Part shown: piece after piece, positions 43,111-51,087 of the stretch | Numbering within the stretch: position 1 is the first letter of the stretch | Layout of the letters: every line of letters begins with the position of its first letter | Source of the DNA: Comamonas sp. | Lineage (GTDB): Bacteria; Pseudomonadota; Gammaproteobacteria; Burkholderiales; Burkholderiaceae_C | Assembly: GCF_009360615.1 (NCBI RefSeq) | Contig: NZ_SPEY01000053.1 | Coordinates: 1-64,000, forward strand | Direction of reading: 5' to 3' | DNA length: 64,000 nucleotides | The notes under the pieces: generated by a model | The model's input: only the letters and a program-made list of their open reading frames with translations | Databases searched by the model: none | What the model was told of the DNA's origin: nothing | Made by a program: the position numbers and the translations under genes

Positions 43111-43845
43111 ATGGACAAACACTCTTCCATGTCGCTGCACGGAAAAATTCTCACCGAGATTGAACAGAACATTCTCAGTGGCCGCTGGCCGCCCGGCTAT
43201 CGCATCCCGTCGGAGATGGAGCTGACCGTCCATTACCAGTGCTCGCGCATGACGGTGAGCAAGGTGCTGAACAAGCTGGCCGAGGCCGGTCTGCTGGTGC
43301 GCAAGCGCAAGGCGGGGAGCTTTGTGACGCGCCCGCAAACCAGCTCGGCAGTGCTGGAGATTCCCGATCTGCGCCAGGTGGTGCTGGGCATGGGGCAGGA
43401 ATATTCGAGCAGGCCGCTCAGCCGCAAGCAGCGGCCCAGCACGAGCGAGGACATGGAGGCCATGCGCATGACCCGTCCGGCCTCCATCGTCCATGTGCGA
43501 TGTCTACACATGGCCGGCTCCCGGCCTTTCTGCATCGAAGACCGCCTGATCAATCTCGAATCGGTACCGGACGCCGAGCATGAGCCGTTCACCGAACACA
43601 GCCCCAGCTCCTGGATGGTCAACCATGTGCCCTGGAGCTCGGCTGAGCACCGCATTCGTGCCGAGGCCGCCAGCGAGGAAACCGCAGGCCTGCTGGAGAT
43701 TCCCCCCGGCTCTCCCTGCCTGGTGATCGACCGCCGCACCTGGACCGGGCAGTTGCCCATCACCTTTGTACGCCTGACCTATCCCGCCGATCTCTACGAG
43801 CTGGACGCGCATTTTTCGCCCTCAACCCTCGGGACGACAGCCTGA
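43111..43845 (+). CDS. HutC-like GntR regulator 3
   Basis: GntR/HutC family regulator (244 aa). The helix-turn-helix is IPSEMELTVHYQCSRMTVSK at about 31-50, and PFCIEDRLINLESVP with WMVNHVPWSSAEHRIRAEAA is a HutC-type UTRA domain. It differs from the other two: CIEDRLIN replaces the (Q)VEDRYVN motif, and the regulator is transcribed with the CoA-transferase/dehydrogenase pair. I see no TGTATATACA-type box upstream of that pair, so its operator may differ. Confidence 0.83.
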   Translation: MDKHSSMSLHGKILTEIEQNILSGRWPPGYRIPSEMELTVHYQCSRMTVSKVLNKLAEAGLLVRKRKAGSFVTRPQTSSAVLEIPDLRQVVLGMGQEYSSRPLSRKQRPSTSEDMEAMRMTRPASIVHVRCLHMAGSRPFCIEDRLINLESVPDAEHEPFTEHSPSSWMVNHVPWSSAEHRIRAEAASEETAGLLEIPPGSPCLVIDRRTWTGQLPITFVRLTYPADLYELDAHFSPSTLGTTA

Positions 43846-43950
43846 TTGCGCATAACCCGGCCCGGGCAGCGCGTCGGGTCGCGGCGCACAATAGGGCCAG
43901 TTCTGATGCTTGCATTTGAGGATAAATCATCCTCATGTCCTTACACTGCA

Positions 43951-43970
43951 GGCGCTACCAGCTATCGATT
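43951..43970. repeat. Half copy of the dispersed palindrome at the recQ start
   Basis: GGCGCTACCAGCTATCGATT agrees with 10041-10060 at all but a few bases. An ATG-initiated frame for recQ would translate this repeat as its N-terminus, which argues for the GTG start downstream. Confidence 0.6.
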
Positions 43971-43982
43971 CAAGAGTATCCG

Positions 43983-45893
43983 GTGTCTTCCGCGCAATCC
44001 ATTCTGCAAGCCGTTTTTGGCTACGAGCAATTCCGTGGCCCCCAGCAGGCCATCGTCTCGCATGTCATCAACGGCGGCGATGCGCTGGTTCTCATGCCCA
44101 CGGGCGGCGGCAAATCGCTGTGCTATCAGGTTCCGGCCATCGCGCGCCAGCAGCTCGGCCATGGCGTGACGATCGTGGTCTCGCCGCTGATTGCGCTCAT
44201 GCACGACCAGGTCGGTGCGCTGCACGAGGCCGGCATCAGCGCGGCCTATCTGAACTCCACCCTCAGCTACGACGAGACGCAGGAGGTGGAGCTGCGCCTG
44301 CAAAGCGGCGACATCACCCTGCTCTACGCTGCGCCCGAGCGGCTGAACACACCACGTTTCCTGGGCCTGCTTGACGATCTTCATGCTCAGGGCAAGCTGT
44401 CGCTGTTCGCCATCGACGAGGCGCATTGCGTGAGCCAGTGGGGGCACGACTTCCGCCCCGAATATCGCGCGCTGACCGTGCTGCACCAGCGCTATGCCGA
44501 GGTGCCGCGCATTGCGCTGACCGCCACTGCCGATGCGCTGACACGCGCCGACATCATCGAGCGCCTGCAGCTGGAAGCAGCCCGGCATTTCATCAGCAGT
44601 TTCGACCGCCCGAACATCCACTACAAGATCGTCGAGAAAAAGGACGTCAGCAACCAGCTGCTGCGCTTCATAGAGCGCGAGCACGAGGGCGAGGCCGGCG
44701 TGGTCTATTGCCAGTCGCGCAAGCGTGTCGAGGAGCTGGCCCAGACCCTGGTGCAGAACGGCATCAATGCCCTGCCCTATCACGCAGGCCTGCCCCAGGA
44801 CATGCGCCAGAGCCACCAGGACCGCTTCTTGCGCGAGGACGGCGTGGTCATGGTGGCGACCATCGCCTTCGGCATGGGCATCAACAAGCCCGATGTGCGC
44901 TTTGTGGCCCATGTGGACATGCCCAAGAACATCGAGGGCTACTACCAGGAAACCGGTCGTGCCGGCCGCGACGGCCTGCCCGCCGATGCCTGGATGGCCT
45001 ACGGTCTCAGCGACGTGGTCAACCAGCGCCGCATGATCGACGAAAGCCCGGCCGAGGAACCGTTCAAGCAGGTGATGCGCGGCAAGCTCGATGCCTTGCT
45101 CGGTCTGGCCGAGGCCACGGACTGTCGCCGTGTGCGCCTGCTGGCCTATTTTGGCGAAGAGTACGGACTGGGTCCCTCCGGCGAAGGCCGCCCTTTGCAG
45201 GCGACAGCCAGGACCCATTGCGGCAACTGCGACAACTGCCTCGAGCCACCGGCGCTGTGGGATGGCACGGATGCGGCGCGCAAGCTGCTGTCCACCATCT
45301 TCCGCGTGCATGAGGCCAGCGGCCTGACCTATGGCGCAGGCCACATCATGGACGTTCTGCGCGGCAAGGTGACCGACAAGGTCACGCAGTACGGGCATGA
45401 CAAGGTCTCCACCTTCGGCATCGGCAAGGAGTATTCGGAGCCGCAGTTGCGCGCCGTGATGCGGCAGCTGCTGGCCACGGGGGCCCTGGGCCTGCACAAG
45501 GTGGTGAGCGAGAACAGCGGCCATGTGTTCGACACCCTGTGTCTGGCTGCCGGCTCGCGGGCCGTGCTCAAGGGCGAGGTGCAGGTACAGCTGCGCGAGG
45601 CCGTGGCCGCATCGCGCAGCAGGAAGCAGGGCAAGAAATCCGCAGCCAATGCCGCGGCGGTCAATCTGGGACCCGACGCCCAGGTGCGCTTCATCAACCT
45701 CAAGGCCTGGCGCGCCGAAGTGGCCAAGTCGCACAATCTGCCGGCCTATGTGATCTTCCACGACGCCACCCTGGCATCGATTGCAGAACTCAACCCCCAG
45801 AGCCTGCAGGAGCTGCAAGGCGTCAGCGGCATGGGCACCAAGAAGCTCGATGCCTATGGCGCGGAGGTGCTGCGCGTGGTGGCCCTGGGCTGA
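43983..45893 (+). CDS. recQ: ATP-dependent DNA helicase RecQ
   Basis: 3'-5' DNA helicase in recombination and repair (636 aa from GTG 43983). Order: FRGPQQAIV (Q-motif), Walker A MPTGGGKSLCYQ, DEAH box in IDEAHCVSQWGHDFRPEY, FDRPNIHY, the motif VI region QETGRAGRDG, zinc cysteines ending HCGNCDNC, then RQC and C-terminal HRDC domains (LQELQGVSGMGTKKLDAYG). The GTG gives the family-like N-terminus SSAQSILQAVFGYEQFRG, with AAGAG about 7 nt upstream. The ATG at 43935 would add 16 residues encoded partly by a repeat. Confidence 0.95.
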   Translation: MSSAQSILQAVFGYEQFRGPQQAIVSHVINGGDALVLMPTGGGKSLCYQVPAIARQQLGHGVTIVVSPLIALMHDQVGALHEAGISAAYLNSTLSYDETQEVELRLQSGDITLLYAAPERLNTPRFLGLLDDLHAQGKLSLFAIDEAHCVSQWGHDFRPEYRALTVLHQRYAEVPRIALTATADALTRADIIERLQLEAARHFISSFDRPNIHYKIVEKKDVSNQLLRFIEREHEGEAGVVYCQSRKRVEELAQTLVQNGINALPYHAGLPQDMRQSHQDRFLREDGVVMVATIAFGMGINKPDVRFVAHVDMPKNIEGYYQETGRAGRDGLPADAWMAYGLSDVVNQRRMIDESPAEEPFKQVMRGKLDALLGLAEATDCRRVRLLAYFGEEYGLGPSGEGRPLQATARTHCGNCDNCLEPPALWDGTDAARKLLSTIFRVHEASGLTYGAGHIMDVLRGKVTDKVTQYGHDKVSTFGIGKEYSEPQLRAVMRQLLATGALGLHKVVSENSGHVFDTLCLAAGSRAVLKGEVQVQLREAVAASRSRKQGKKSAANAAAVNLGPDAQVRFINLKAWRAEVAKSHNLPAYVIFHDATLASIAELNPQSLQELQGVSGMGTKKLDAYGAEVLRVVALG

Positions 45894-45953
45894 TCGGGCC
45901 GCATCCGCGGCCTCAGCTCCCCAGGAGTGCGCAGGGGAAGTCCGCAACGTGCA

Positions 45954-45968
45954 GCCTGCCGGGCAGGC
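45954..45968. repeat. Hairpin downstream of recQ
   Basis: GCCTGCC (45954-45960) and GGCAGGC (45962-45968) form a compact palindrome about 60 bp after the recQ stop. No T-run follows. The rest of the 232-bp gap up to the next gene holds nothing I recognise. Confidence 0.4.
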
Positions 45969-46125
45969 CTGTCGCCACGGCAACGCCATTCAAGCGTCGG
46001 GAAGCCGGCCGACGATGGCCTCTCCACAATTCCCACACAAATGCTCGACAGCCCGGAAATATTGCAAACGCACACTGCTGCCGCATACCGTTGACCGAAT
46101 CCATTTTTGCGGAGCACTTTCTGCT

Positions 46126-47499
46126 GTGATCAATACTGCCCAATTGCTGGCTGACGAAGCCAAATACTGCTCGTTTGGCGACACCGTCCACTACGTCAAT
46201 CCTCCGAAGATTTTCACGGGCTGCGAAGGCAGCTACATGTACGACGACGCAGGCACTTCCTACCTCGACCTGCAGATGTGGTATTCGGCCGTCAACTTCG
46301 GCTACAAGAACAAGCGTCTTGAAGCCAAGATGATCGAGCAGCTGCAGGAGCTGCCCCAGGTGGCCAGCCAGTACCTGCACCCCACCAAGATCGAGCTGGC
46401 CAAGTTCATCGCCGAAGACGCCAAGCGCAAGTGGGGCCACGACGGCCGCGTGCACTTCAACGTGGGCGGCGCGCAAGCCATCGAGGACTCGCTGAAGGTC
46501 GTGCGCAATGCCAGCGGCGGCAAGAGCCTGATGTTCGCGTTCGAAGGCGGCTACCACGGCCGTACGCTGGGTGCCTCCTCGATCACCTCCAGCTACCGCT
46601 ACCGCCGCCGCTTCGGCCACTTCAGCGACCGCGCGCAGTTCATCCCCTTCCCCTACCCTTTCCGCCGCCCCAAGGGCATGACGGCCGAGGAATACTCGGA
46701 TCAGATCGTGCGCGAGTTCGCACGCAAGTTCGAAAACGAATACCACGCGGTCTGGGACCCCAAGACCAACCAGTGCGAATACGCAGCCTTCTATGTGGAA
46801 CCCATCCAGGGCACCGGGGGCTACGTGGTTCCCCCTCCCAACTTCTTCAAGGGCCTCAAGAAGGTGCTGGACGATCACGGCGTGCTGATGGTGGTCGATG
46901 AAATCCAGATGGGCTTCTGGCGAACCGGCACGCTGTGGTCGGTGGAAAACTTCGGCATCAAGCCCGACGTGCTGGTGTTCGCCAAGGCGCTGACCAATGG
47001 TCTGAACGCGCTTTCCGGCCTGTGGGCCCGCGAAGAGCTGATCAACCCCACGGTGTTCCCGCCCGGCTCCACCCACTCCACGTTTGCCTCCAACCCGCTG
47101 GGCACGGCCCTGGGTCTGGAAGTGATGAAGATGACCCACGAGATGGACTTCGGCCGTCAGGTGCGTGAATCGGGTGCCTACTTCCTCGAAGGCCTCAAGG
47201 AGCTGCAGAAGCGCCACAAGGAAATCGGCGATGTGGACGGCCTGGGCCTGGCGCTGCGTGCCGAGATCTGCACCGAGGACGGCTTCACGCCCAACAAGGC
47301 GCTGCTGGACAAGATGGTGGACATCGGCCTCGAAGGCGGCCTGGAATACCAGGGCCAGAAACGCGGCCTGGTGCTCGACGTGGGCGGCTACTACAAGAAT
47401 GTGATCACCTTCGCGCCTTCGCTGATGATTTCGCGCAGCGAGATCGACGAAGCCATGGTGCTGCTGGACCAGCTGCTGACCAAGGCGAAGAAGGCCTGA
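46126..47499 (+). CDS. Class III PLP aminotransferase, substrate unknown
   Basis: Aminotransferase of the acetylornithine/4-aminobutyrate/diaminobutyrate class (457 aa from a GTG at 46126). Visible are YLDLQMWYSAVNFGY, FNVGGAQAIEDSLK, the phosphate-binding FEGGYHGRTLGASS, YVEPIQGTGGY, DEIQMGFWRTG and the PLP lysine in VFAKALTNGLNAL. STHSTFASNPLG is the usual second cofactor loop. A roughly 50-residue insert after SSYRYRRRFGHF is longer than in GabT. The start is chosen because similarity begins right there; upstream residues in the open frame look non-coding. A weak GGAG lies 11 nt before it. Confidence 0.82.
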   Translation: MINTAQLLADEAKYCSFGDTVHYVNPPKIFTGCEGSYMYDDAGTSYLDLQMWYSAVNFGYKNKRLEAKMIEQLQELPQVASQYLHPTKIELAKFIAEDAKRKWGHDGRVHFNVGGAQAIEDSLKVVRNASGGKSLMFAFEGGYHGRTLGASSITSSYRYRRRFGHFSDRAQFIPFPYPFRRPKGMTAEEYSDQIVREFARKFENEYHAVWDPKTNQCEYAAFYVEPIQGTGGYVVPPPNFFKGLKKVLDDHGVLMVVDEIQMGFWRTGTLWSVENFGIKPDVLVFAKALTNGLNALSGLWAREELINPTVFPPGSTHSTFASNPLGTALGLEVMKMTHEMDFGRQVRESGAYFLEGLKELQKRHKEIGDVDGLGLALRAEICTEDGFTPNKALLDKMVDIGLEGGLEYQGQKRGLVLDVGGYYKNVITFAPSLMISRSEIDEAMVLLDQLLTKAKKA

Positions 47500-47590
47500 T
47501 CCCCCGAAGCGGCTTTGCCGCTTCGCCCTCCCGGGCAGCGCGGGAGGGGGACGTCGCCCTTGCGCGGAGGCGCTCCCATCCCTGCGGCTC
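47500..47590 (+). repeat. Double-hairpin repeat 3' of the aminotransferase (copy 2)
   Basis: The first hairpin is GAAGCGGC (47506-47513) with GCCGCTTC (47517-47524). The second is CCCTCCC (47526-47532) with GGGAGGG (47542-47548). It shares the GCGCGGGAGGGG-ACG stretch and the two-hairpin order with copy 1 at 30098-30181, and likewise starts directly after a stop codon. Confidence 0.7.
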
Positions 47591-47683
47591 CACCTGGGCG
47601 GCCCCACCTGGGCGGCTCCTGCCTGGCGTCTGTCACGCGGGTCACGCCCGCTGCGTTGGCATGATGGAATTTTCAATACAACA

Positions 47684-48754
47684 ATGTGCGCAATGGCATC
47701 GCTAAGTCTGCGTAACCAGCTTGAGCCCGATGGACTGCTGCTGCAATTCCAGCAGCACCCGCCCCAAGGGTTCACGCTGCTGAACCAAGGCCCGGTGCCT
47801 GCATTCACGGCAAGCTTCGATCTGCTGACCACGGCCGACGACGCGCTCAAGACGCGCCTTCTGTCGTTGCCGGGCGGGCGCTGGCTCAGTTCCAGACTCC
47901 GGCTGAAAACGGACTTCATCGGCAGCACCGTCAGCGAGTATGCGCCTCTGCCCAGGGGCGTGGATGCCGCCGTGCTGGCACGGCAGCTGCGTGGCGTGGC
48001 GGGCCGGACCATGCTCACCATCGTCAAGGATATTCCGCAGGCATCGCCCCTGCTGAGCGCCAGCGACAACGACTTTGCCCGGGATTTGTCCCAGGCGCTG
48101 ACGGAGCAGGGCTTTGTGGCACTGGAGGGCCAGGCCCTGGCCTACGTACCTCTTGGCTTTGCCAGCACGGACGAGTATCTGGCCGGCCTGTCCAGAAACC
48201 GCCGCAGCAGCCTGCGGCGCAAGCTCAAAAGCCGCGCCGGACTGGACATCCGCCGCATTCCGACCGGTACAGCCTTTGCCGACGAGAGCCGGATCGACGC
48301 CTATTACGCCTTGTTCGAAGCGGTGTACGCACAAAGCGAGATTCATTTCGACAAGCTCTCGCGCGGCTTCCTGGCCGGCCTGCTGCGCGATGCGGGCAAC
48401 GGCGGCATCGTGTTCGAGTATCGGGAGCGGGTCGGCGGTGCGCTGCTGGGCTGGAACCTGTGCTTCGAGCACGACGGCAAGCTGATCGACAAATACATCG
48501 GCCTGTCCTACCCGTCAGCGCGCGAGGCCAACCTCTATTTCGTGAGCTGGATGGTCAATCTCGAGTACGCACTGGAGCGGGGCCTGTCCCACTATGTGGC
48601 GGGCTGGACCGATCCGGAAGTCAAGGCCCAGCTCGGCGCCAGCTTCACCATGACGCAACACCTGGTCTTCATCCGCAACCCCTTGCTGCGCGCGTTGGGG
48701 CGCCGCTTCTCCGGCCTGTTCGAAAGCGACCGTCAGTGGAGTGACAAGCCATGA
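47684..48754 (+). CDS. GNAT/CelD-like acyltransferase
   Basis: Predicted acyl- or aminoacyl-transferase of the GNAT-fold Acetyltransf_6 / FemAB-like kind (356 aa). The key region is YLAGLSRNRRSSLRRKLKSR near residues 165-185, typical of this group, followed by a C-terminal GNAT core (GALLGWNLCFEHDGKLIDKY, then a YVAGWTDPEVK segment). Such proteins add acyl or aminoacyl groups to envelope molecules, but no substrate can be named. Its stop overlaps the start of the arginase-fold gene (ATGA). The start could instead be the ATG three codons in; neither has a strong ribosome-binding site. Confidence 0.65.
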   Translation: MCAMASLSLRNQLEPDGLLLQFQQHPPQGFTLLNQGPVPAFTASFDLLTTADDALKTRLLSLPGGRWLSSRLRLKTDFIGSTVSEYAPLPRGVDAAVLARQLRGVAGRTMLTIVKDIPQASPLLSASDNDFARDLSQALTEQGFVALEGQALAYVPLGFASTDEYLAGLSRNRRSSLRRKLKSRAGLDIRRIPTGTAFADESRIDAYYALFEAVYAQSEIHFDKLSRGFLAGLLRDAGNGGIVFEYRERVGGALLGWNLCFEHDGKLIDKYIGLSYPSAREANLYFVSWMVNLEYALERGLSHYVAGWTDPEVKAQLGASFTMTQHLVFIRNPLLRALGRRFSGLFESDRQWSDKP

Positions 48755-49650
48755 TGCAACAAAGCCCTGTGGTCCTGGATGTCGATGGATCGGTAGGACC
48801 GCTGGCTCAGGAAACACGCCTGCCGCTGGCCCAGTGGCAGGAGCTGGTGCGCTTTGGCTGCAGCCTTCGCAGCTTCCGGCGCTTCAGCCATGCGCTAAAC
48901 GCGCAGCTGCCTCCATTGCACGGCACCGTGCTCATGGGCAGCGGCGATTTTCACCATCTGAGCTGGCCGCTGATCGAGCGATGCATTGCCCGGAACGGCT
49001 TCACCCCGAAACATCCGCTGCGCGTGGTGGTGCTGGACAATCACCCGGACAATATGCGCTTTCCCTGGGGCGTGCATTGCGGCTCCTGGGTGCGGCGCGT
49101 GGCCATGCACCCGGCCGTCTCGCAGGTCCATGTGGCAGGCATCACCTCGCAGGACATCGGTCCGGGCCACGCCTGGGAAAACTACTTGCGGCCGCTGCGC
49201 GCCGGCAAGCTTACTTACTGGAGCTGCGGCGTGGACACCAGCTGGGCCAGGCGTCTGGGGGCGGGCAAGGCATTTCGCAGCTTTGCCGATATCTCGGAGC
49301 TGGTACAGGCACTGTCCAGCCATCTGCAGGACTGGCCCCAGGACACGTATCTGAGCATAGACAAGGATGTGTTCGCCGCCGAAGTCGTTCGCACCAACTG
49401 GGACCAGGGCCGGATGCGGGAAGAGCAGGCCGTGCAGCTGATCGATGCGCTGCACGGACAGATCGCGGGCAGTGACATCACGGGCGACGTGTCATCATGG
49501 CACTATGGCACCTGGTGGAAACGACTGATGAGCGCGGGCGACGGTCAGGACACGCAGATCGACGCCGCAACGCTGGCCGGCTGGCAGGCCGGGCAACATG
49601 CATTGAACCAGCGGCTGATACAGCACATAGCGCTCAGCAGCACGAGTTAG
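48751..49650 (+). CDS. Arginase-fold (ureohydrolase-like) protein
   Basis: 299 aa protein with the metal-site layout of the arginase/agmatinase fold: GSGDFHH (63-69) in place of GGDHS, D96-N-H98-P-D100 in place of DAHxD, and S202-I-D204-K-D206 in place of SxDxD. All the expected metal-binding side chains appear present, so it is probably an active metal-dependent hydrolase. Overall similarity to true arginases is low, so arginine or agmatine should not be assumed. It overlaps the acyltransferase by 4 bp and is 46 bp before cfa, which suggests all three act on one product. Confidence 0.65.
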   Translation: MMQQSPVVLDVDGSVGPLAQETRLPLAQWQELVRFGCSLRSFRRFSHALNAQLPPLHGTVLMGSGDFHHLSWPLIERCIARNGFTPKHPLRVVVLDNHPDNMRFPWGVHCGSWVRRVAMHPAVSQVHVAGITSQDIGPGHAWENYLRPLRAGKLTYWSCGVDTSWARRLGAGKAFRSFADISELVQALSSHLQDWPQDTYLSIDKDVFAAEVVRTNWDQGRMREEQAVQLIDALHGQIAGSDITGDVSSWHYGTWWKRLMSAGDGQDTQIDAATLAGWQAGQHALNQRLIQHIALSSTS

Positions 49651-49696
49651 GCGATTCCACCGATCCCTTTTCAACACTTCGCTTCAAGGAGCTGAC

Positions 49697-51010
49697 ATGC
49701 TGGACCGGTTGACCGAAAAATTGCTGCAACAGGCATTTGCACCCCTGGTCACAACGGGACGGCTCGAAGTCACCACCCCCTCCGGCAGGAAGCTGATCTT
49801 CGGCGACGGCGGCCAGCCCCAGGCGTGCCTGCGCTTTACCGACAGACGCGCCGTCCTGGCGCTGCTGCGCGACCCCGACCTCAACTTTGGCGAGCTGTTC
49901 ATGCAGCAGCGCCTGCGGGTCGAGCAAGGCACGGTCTACGACGTGCTGGAGCTGGTGCTGCGCGGGGCCCGGCATGTGCCCGTCAGCACCACGGTGCGCA
50001 TTCTCGATGCCTGGCGCATGAAGCTGAGGCCTTTGCTGCAGAACAATCTGCGCGGCAAATCGCGTGCCAACGTGGCGCATCACTACGATCTGGACGACCG
50101 GCTCTATCAGCTGTTTCTCGACAGCGAGCGCCAGTACTCCTGTGCCTATTTCGAGCAGGGCGACGAAGACCTGGAAACGGCGCAGCTGGCCAAGAAGCGA
50201 CATATCGCCGCCAAGCTGCTGATCGAGCCGGGCCAGCGCGTGCTCGACATCGGCTGCGGCTGGGGTGGCCTCTCGCGCTATCTGGCCGAAGTGGCCGGAG
50301 CCGGGCATGTCACCGGCATCACGCTGTCCACCGAGCAACTCGCCGGCGCGCAGTCCAGGGCTGCCCAGTCCATCCACGGCGAGCGGCTGGAGTACCGGCT
50401 GGAGGACTACCGCGACATCAATCGCGAAGCACATGGGCCGTTCGAGCGCATCGTCTCCGTCGGCATGTTCGAGCATGTGGGCACGCGATTTCATGACGCT
50501 TTCTTCCGCAAATGCCATGAGCTGCTCAGCGAGGATGGCGTGATGCTGCTGCACTTCATCGGCAACAGCGATGTGCCCGACTTCAACAACCCCTGGATAG
50601 AGCGCTACATCTTTCCCGGTGGCCATATTCCTTCGATGTCGGAATTCACGCCGGCCATCGAACGCTCGGGACTGGTCATCTGCGATATCGAGGTGCTGCG
50701 GCTGCACTATGCCCAGACCCTGCGCCTGTGGCGCGAGCGCTTCATGGCACGCCGTGACGAAGCCGCAGCCCTGTATGACGAACGCTTCTGCCGCATGTGG
50801 GAGTTCTATCTGTCCATGTCGGAAGCCGCATTCCGCTATCAGGACATCGCCATCTTCCAGGTGCAGCTGGCCCGCAGGCAGGATGCCGTGCCACTGACGC
50901 GCGACTATGTGCATCAGCGCGAAGGGGCACTCAAGACCCGGGAGGCGGCGCTGGGCCTGACGGCTCCGGCCATGGCGGGGGCCGCAAAAATCAAAGCACC
51001 TACGGCATGA
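49697..51010 (+). CDS. cfa: Cyclopropane-fatty-acyl-phospholipid synthase family methyltransferase
   Basis: SAM-dependent enzyme of the Cfa family (437 aa) that methylenates or methylates unsaturated acyl chains of membrane lipids. The SAM site is DIGCGWGGLSRYLAE. NVAHHYDLDDRLYQLFLD, YSCAYF, GMFEHVG and FPGGHIPS are family hallmarks. AAGGAG lies 5 nt before the ATG. The length is slightly above E. coli Cfa. Because it ends a small operon with a GNAT and an arginase-fold gene, it may be a specialised paralogue rather than the housekeeping Cfa. Confidence 0.88.
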   Translation: MLDRLTEKLLQQAFAPLVTTGRLEVTTPSGRKLIFGDGGQPQACLRFTDRRAVLALLRDPDLNFGELFMQQRLRVEQGTVYDVLELVLRGARHVPVSTTVRILDAWRMKLRPLLQNNLRGKSRANVAHHYDLDDRLYQLFLDSERQYSCAYFEQGDEDLETAQLAKKRHIAAKLLIEPGQRVLDIGCGWGGLSRYLAEVAGAGHVTGITLSTEQLAGAQSRAAQSIHGERLEYRLEDYRDINREAHGPFERIVSVGMFEHVGTRFHDAFFRKCHELLSEDGVMLLHFIGNSDVPDFNNPWIERYIFPGGHIPSMSEFTPAIERSGLVICDIEVLRLHYAQTLRLWRERFMARRDEAAALYDERFCRMWEFYLSMSEAAFRYQDIAIFQVQLARRQDAVPLTRDYVHQREGALKTREAALGLTAPAMAGAAKIKAPTA

Positions 51011-51015
51011 GCTGT

Positions 51016-51079
51016 CTTGATTTCAGCCGAAGAAAGATCAGATACCCTTTGAAATCAAGCGCAAGCCGCTATCACTTTG
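51016..51079. repeat. Degenerate dispersed palindrome between convergent cfa and aminotransferase
   Basis: CTTGATTTCA (51016-51025) and TGAAATCAAG (51050-51059) are perfect 10-bp arms. The right flank AGCGCAAGCCGCTATCACTTT resembles the core of the repeat family. It probably terminates both convergent genes. Confidence 0.55.
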
Positions 51080-51087
51080 TGCAGGAA

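Noticed and set aside
43501-43510. TGTCTACACA, close to the HutC-type box
   Set aside because: It lies within the coding sequence of the third regulator and has a mismatch, so chance is the simpler explanation.
43962-48069. Long minus-strand open frames opposite recQ and the class III aminotransferase
   Set aside because: They lie fully opposite strong coding genes and show no domain structure.
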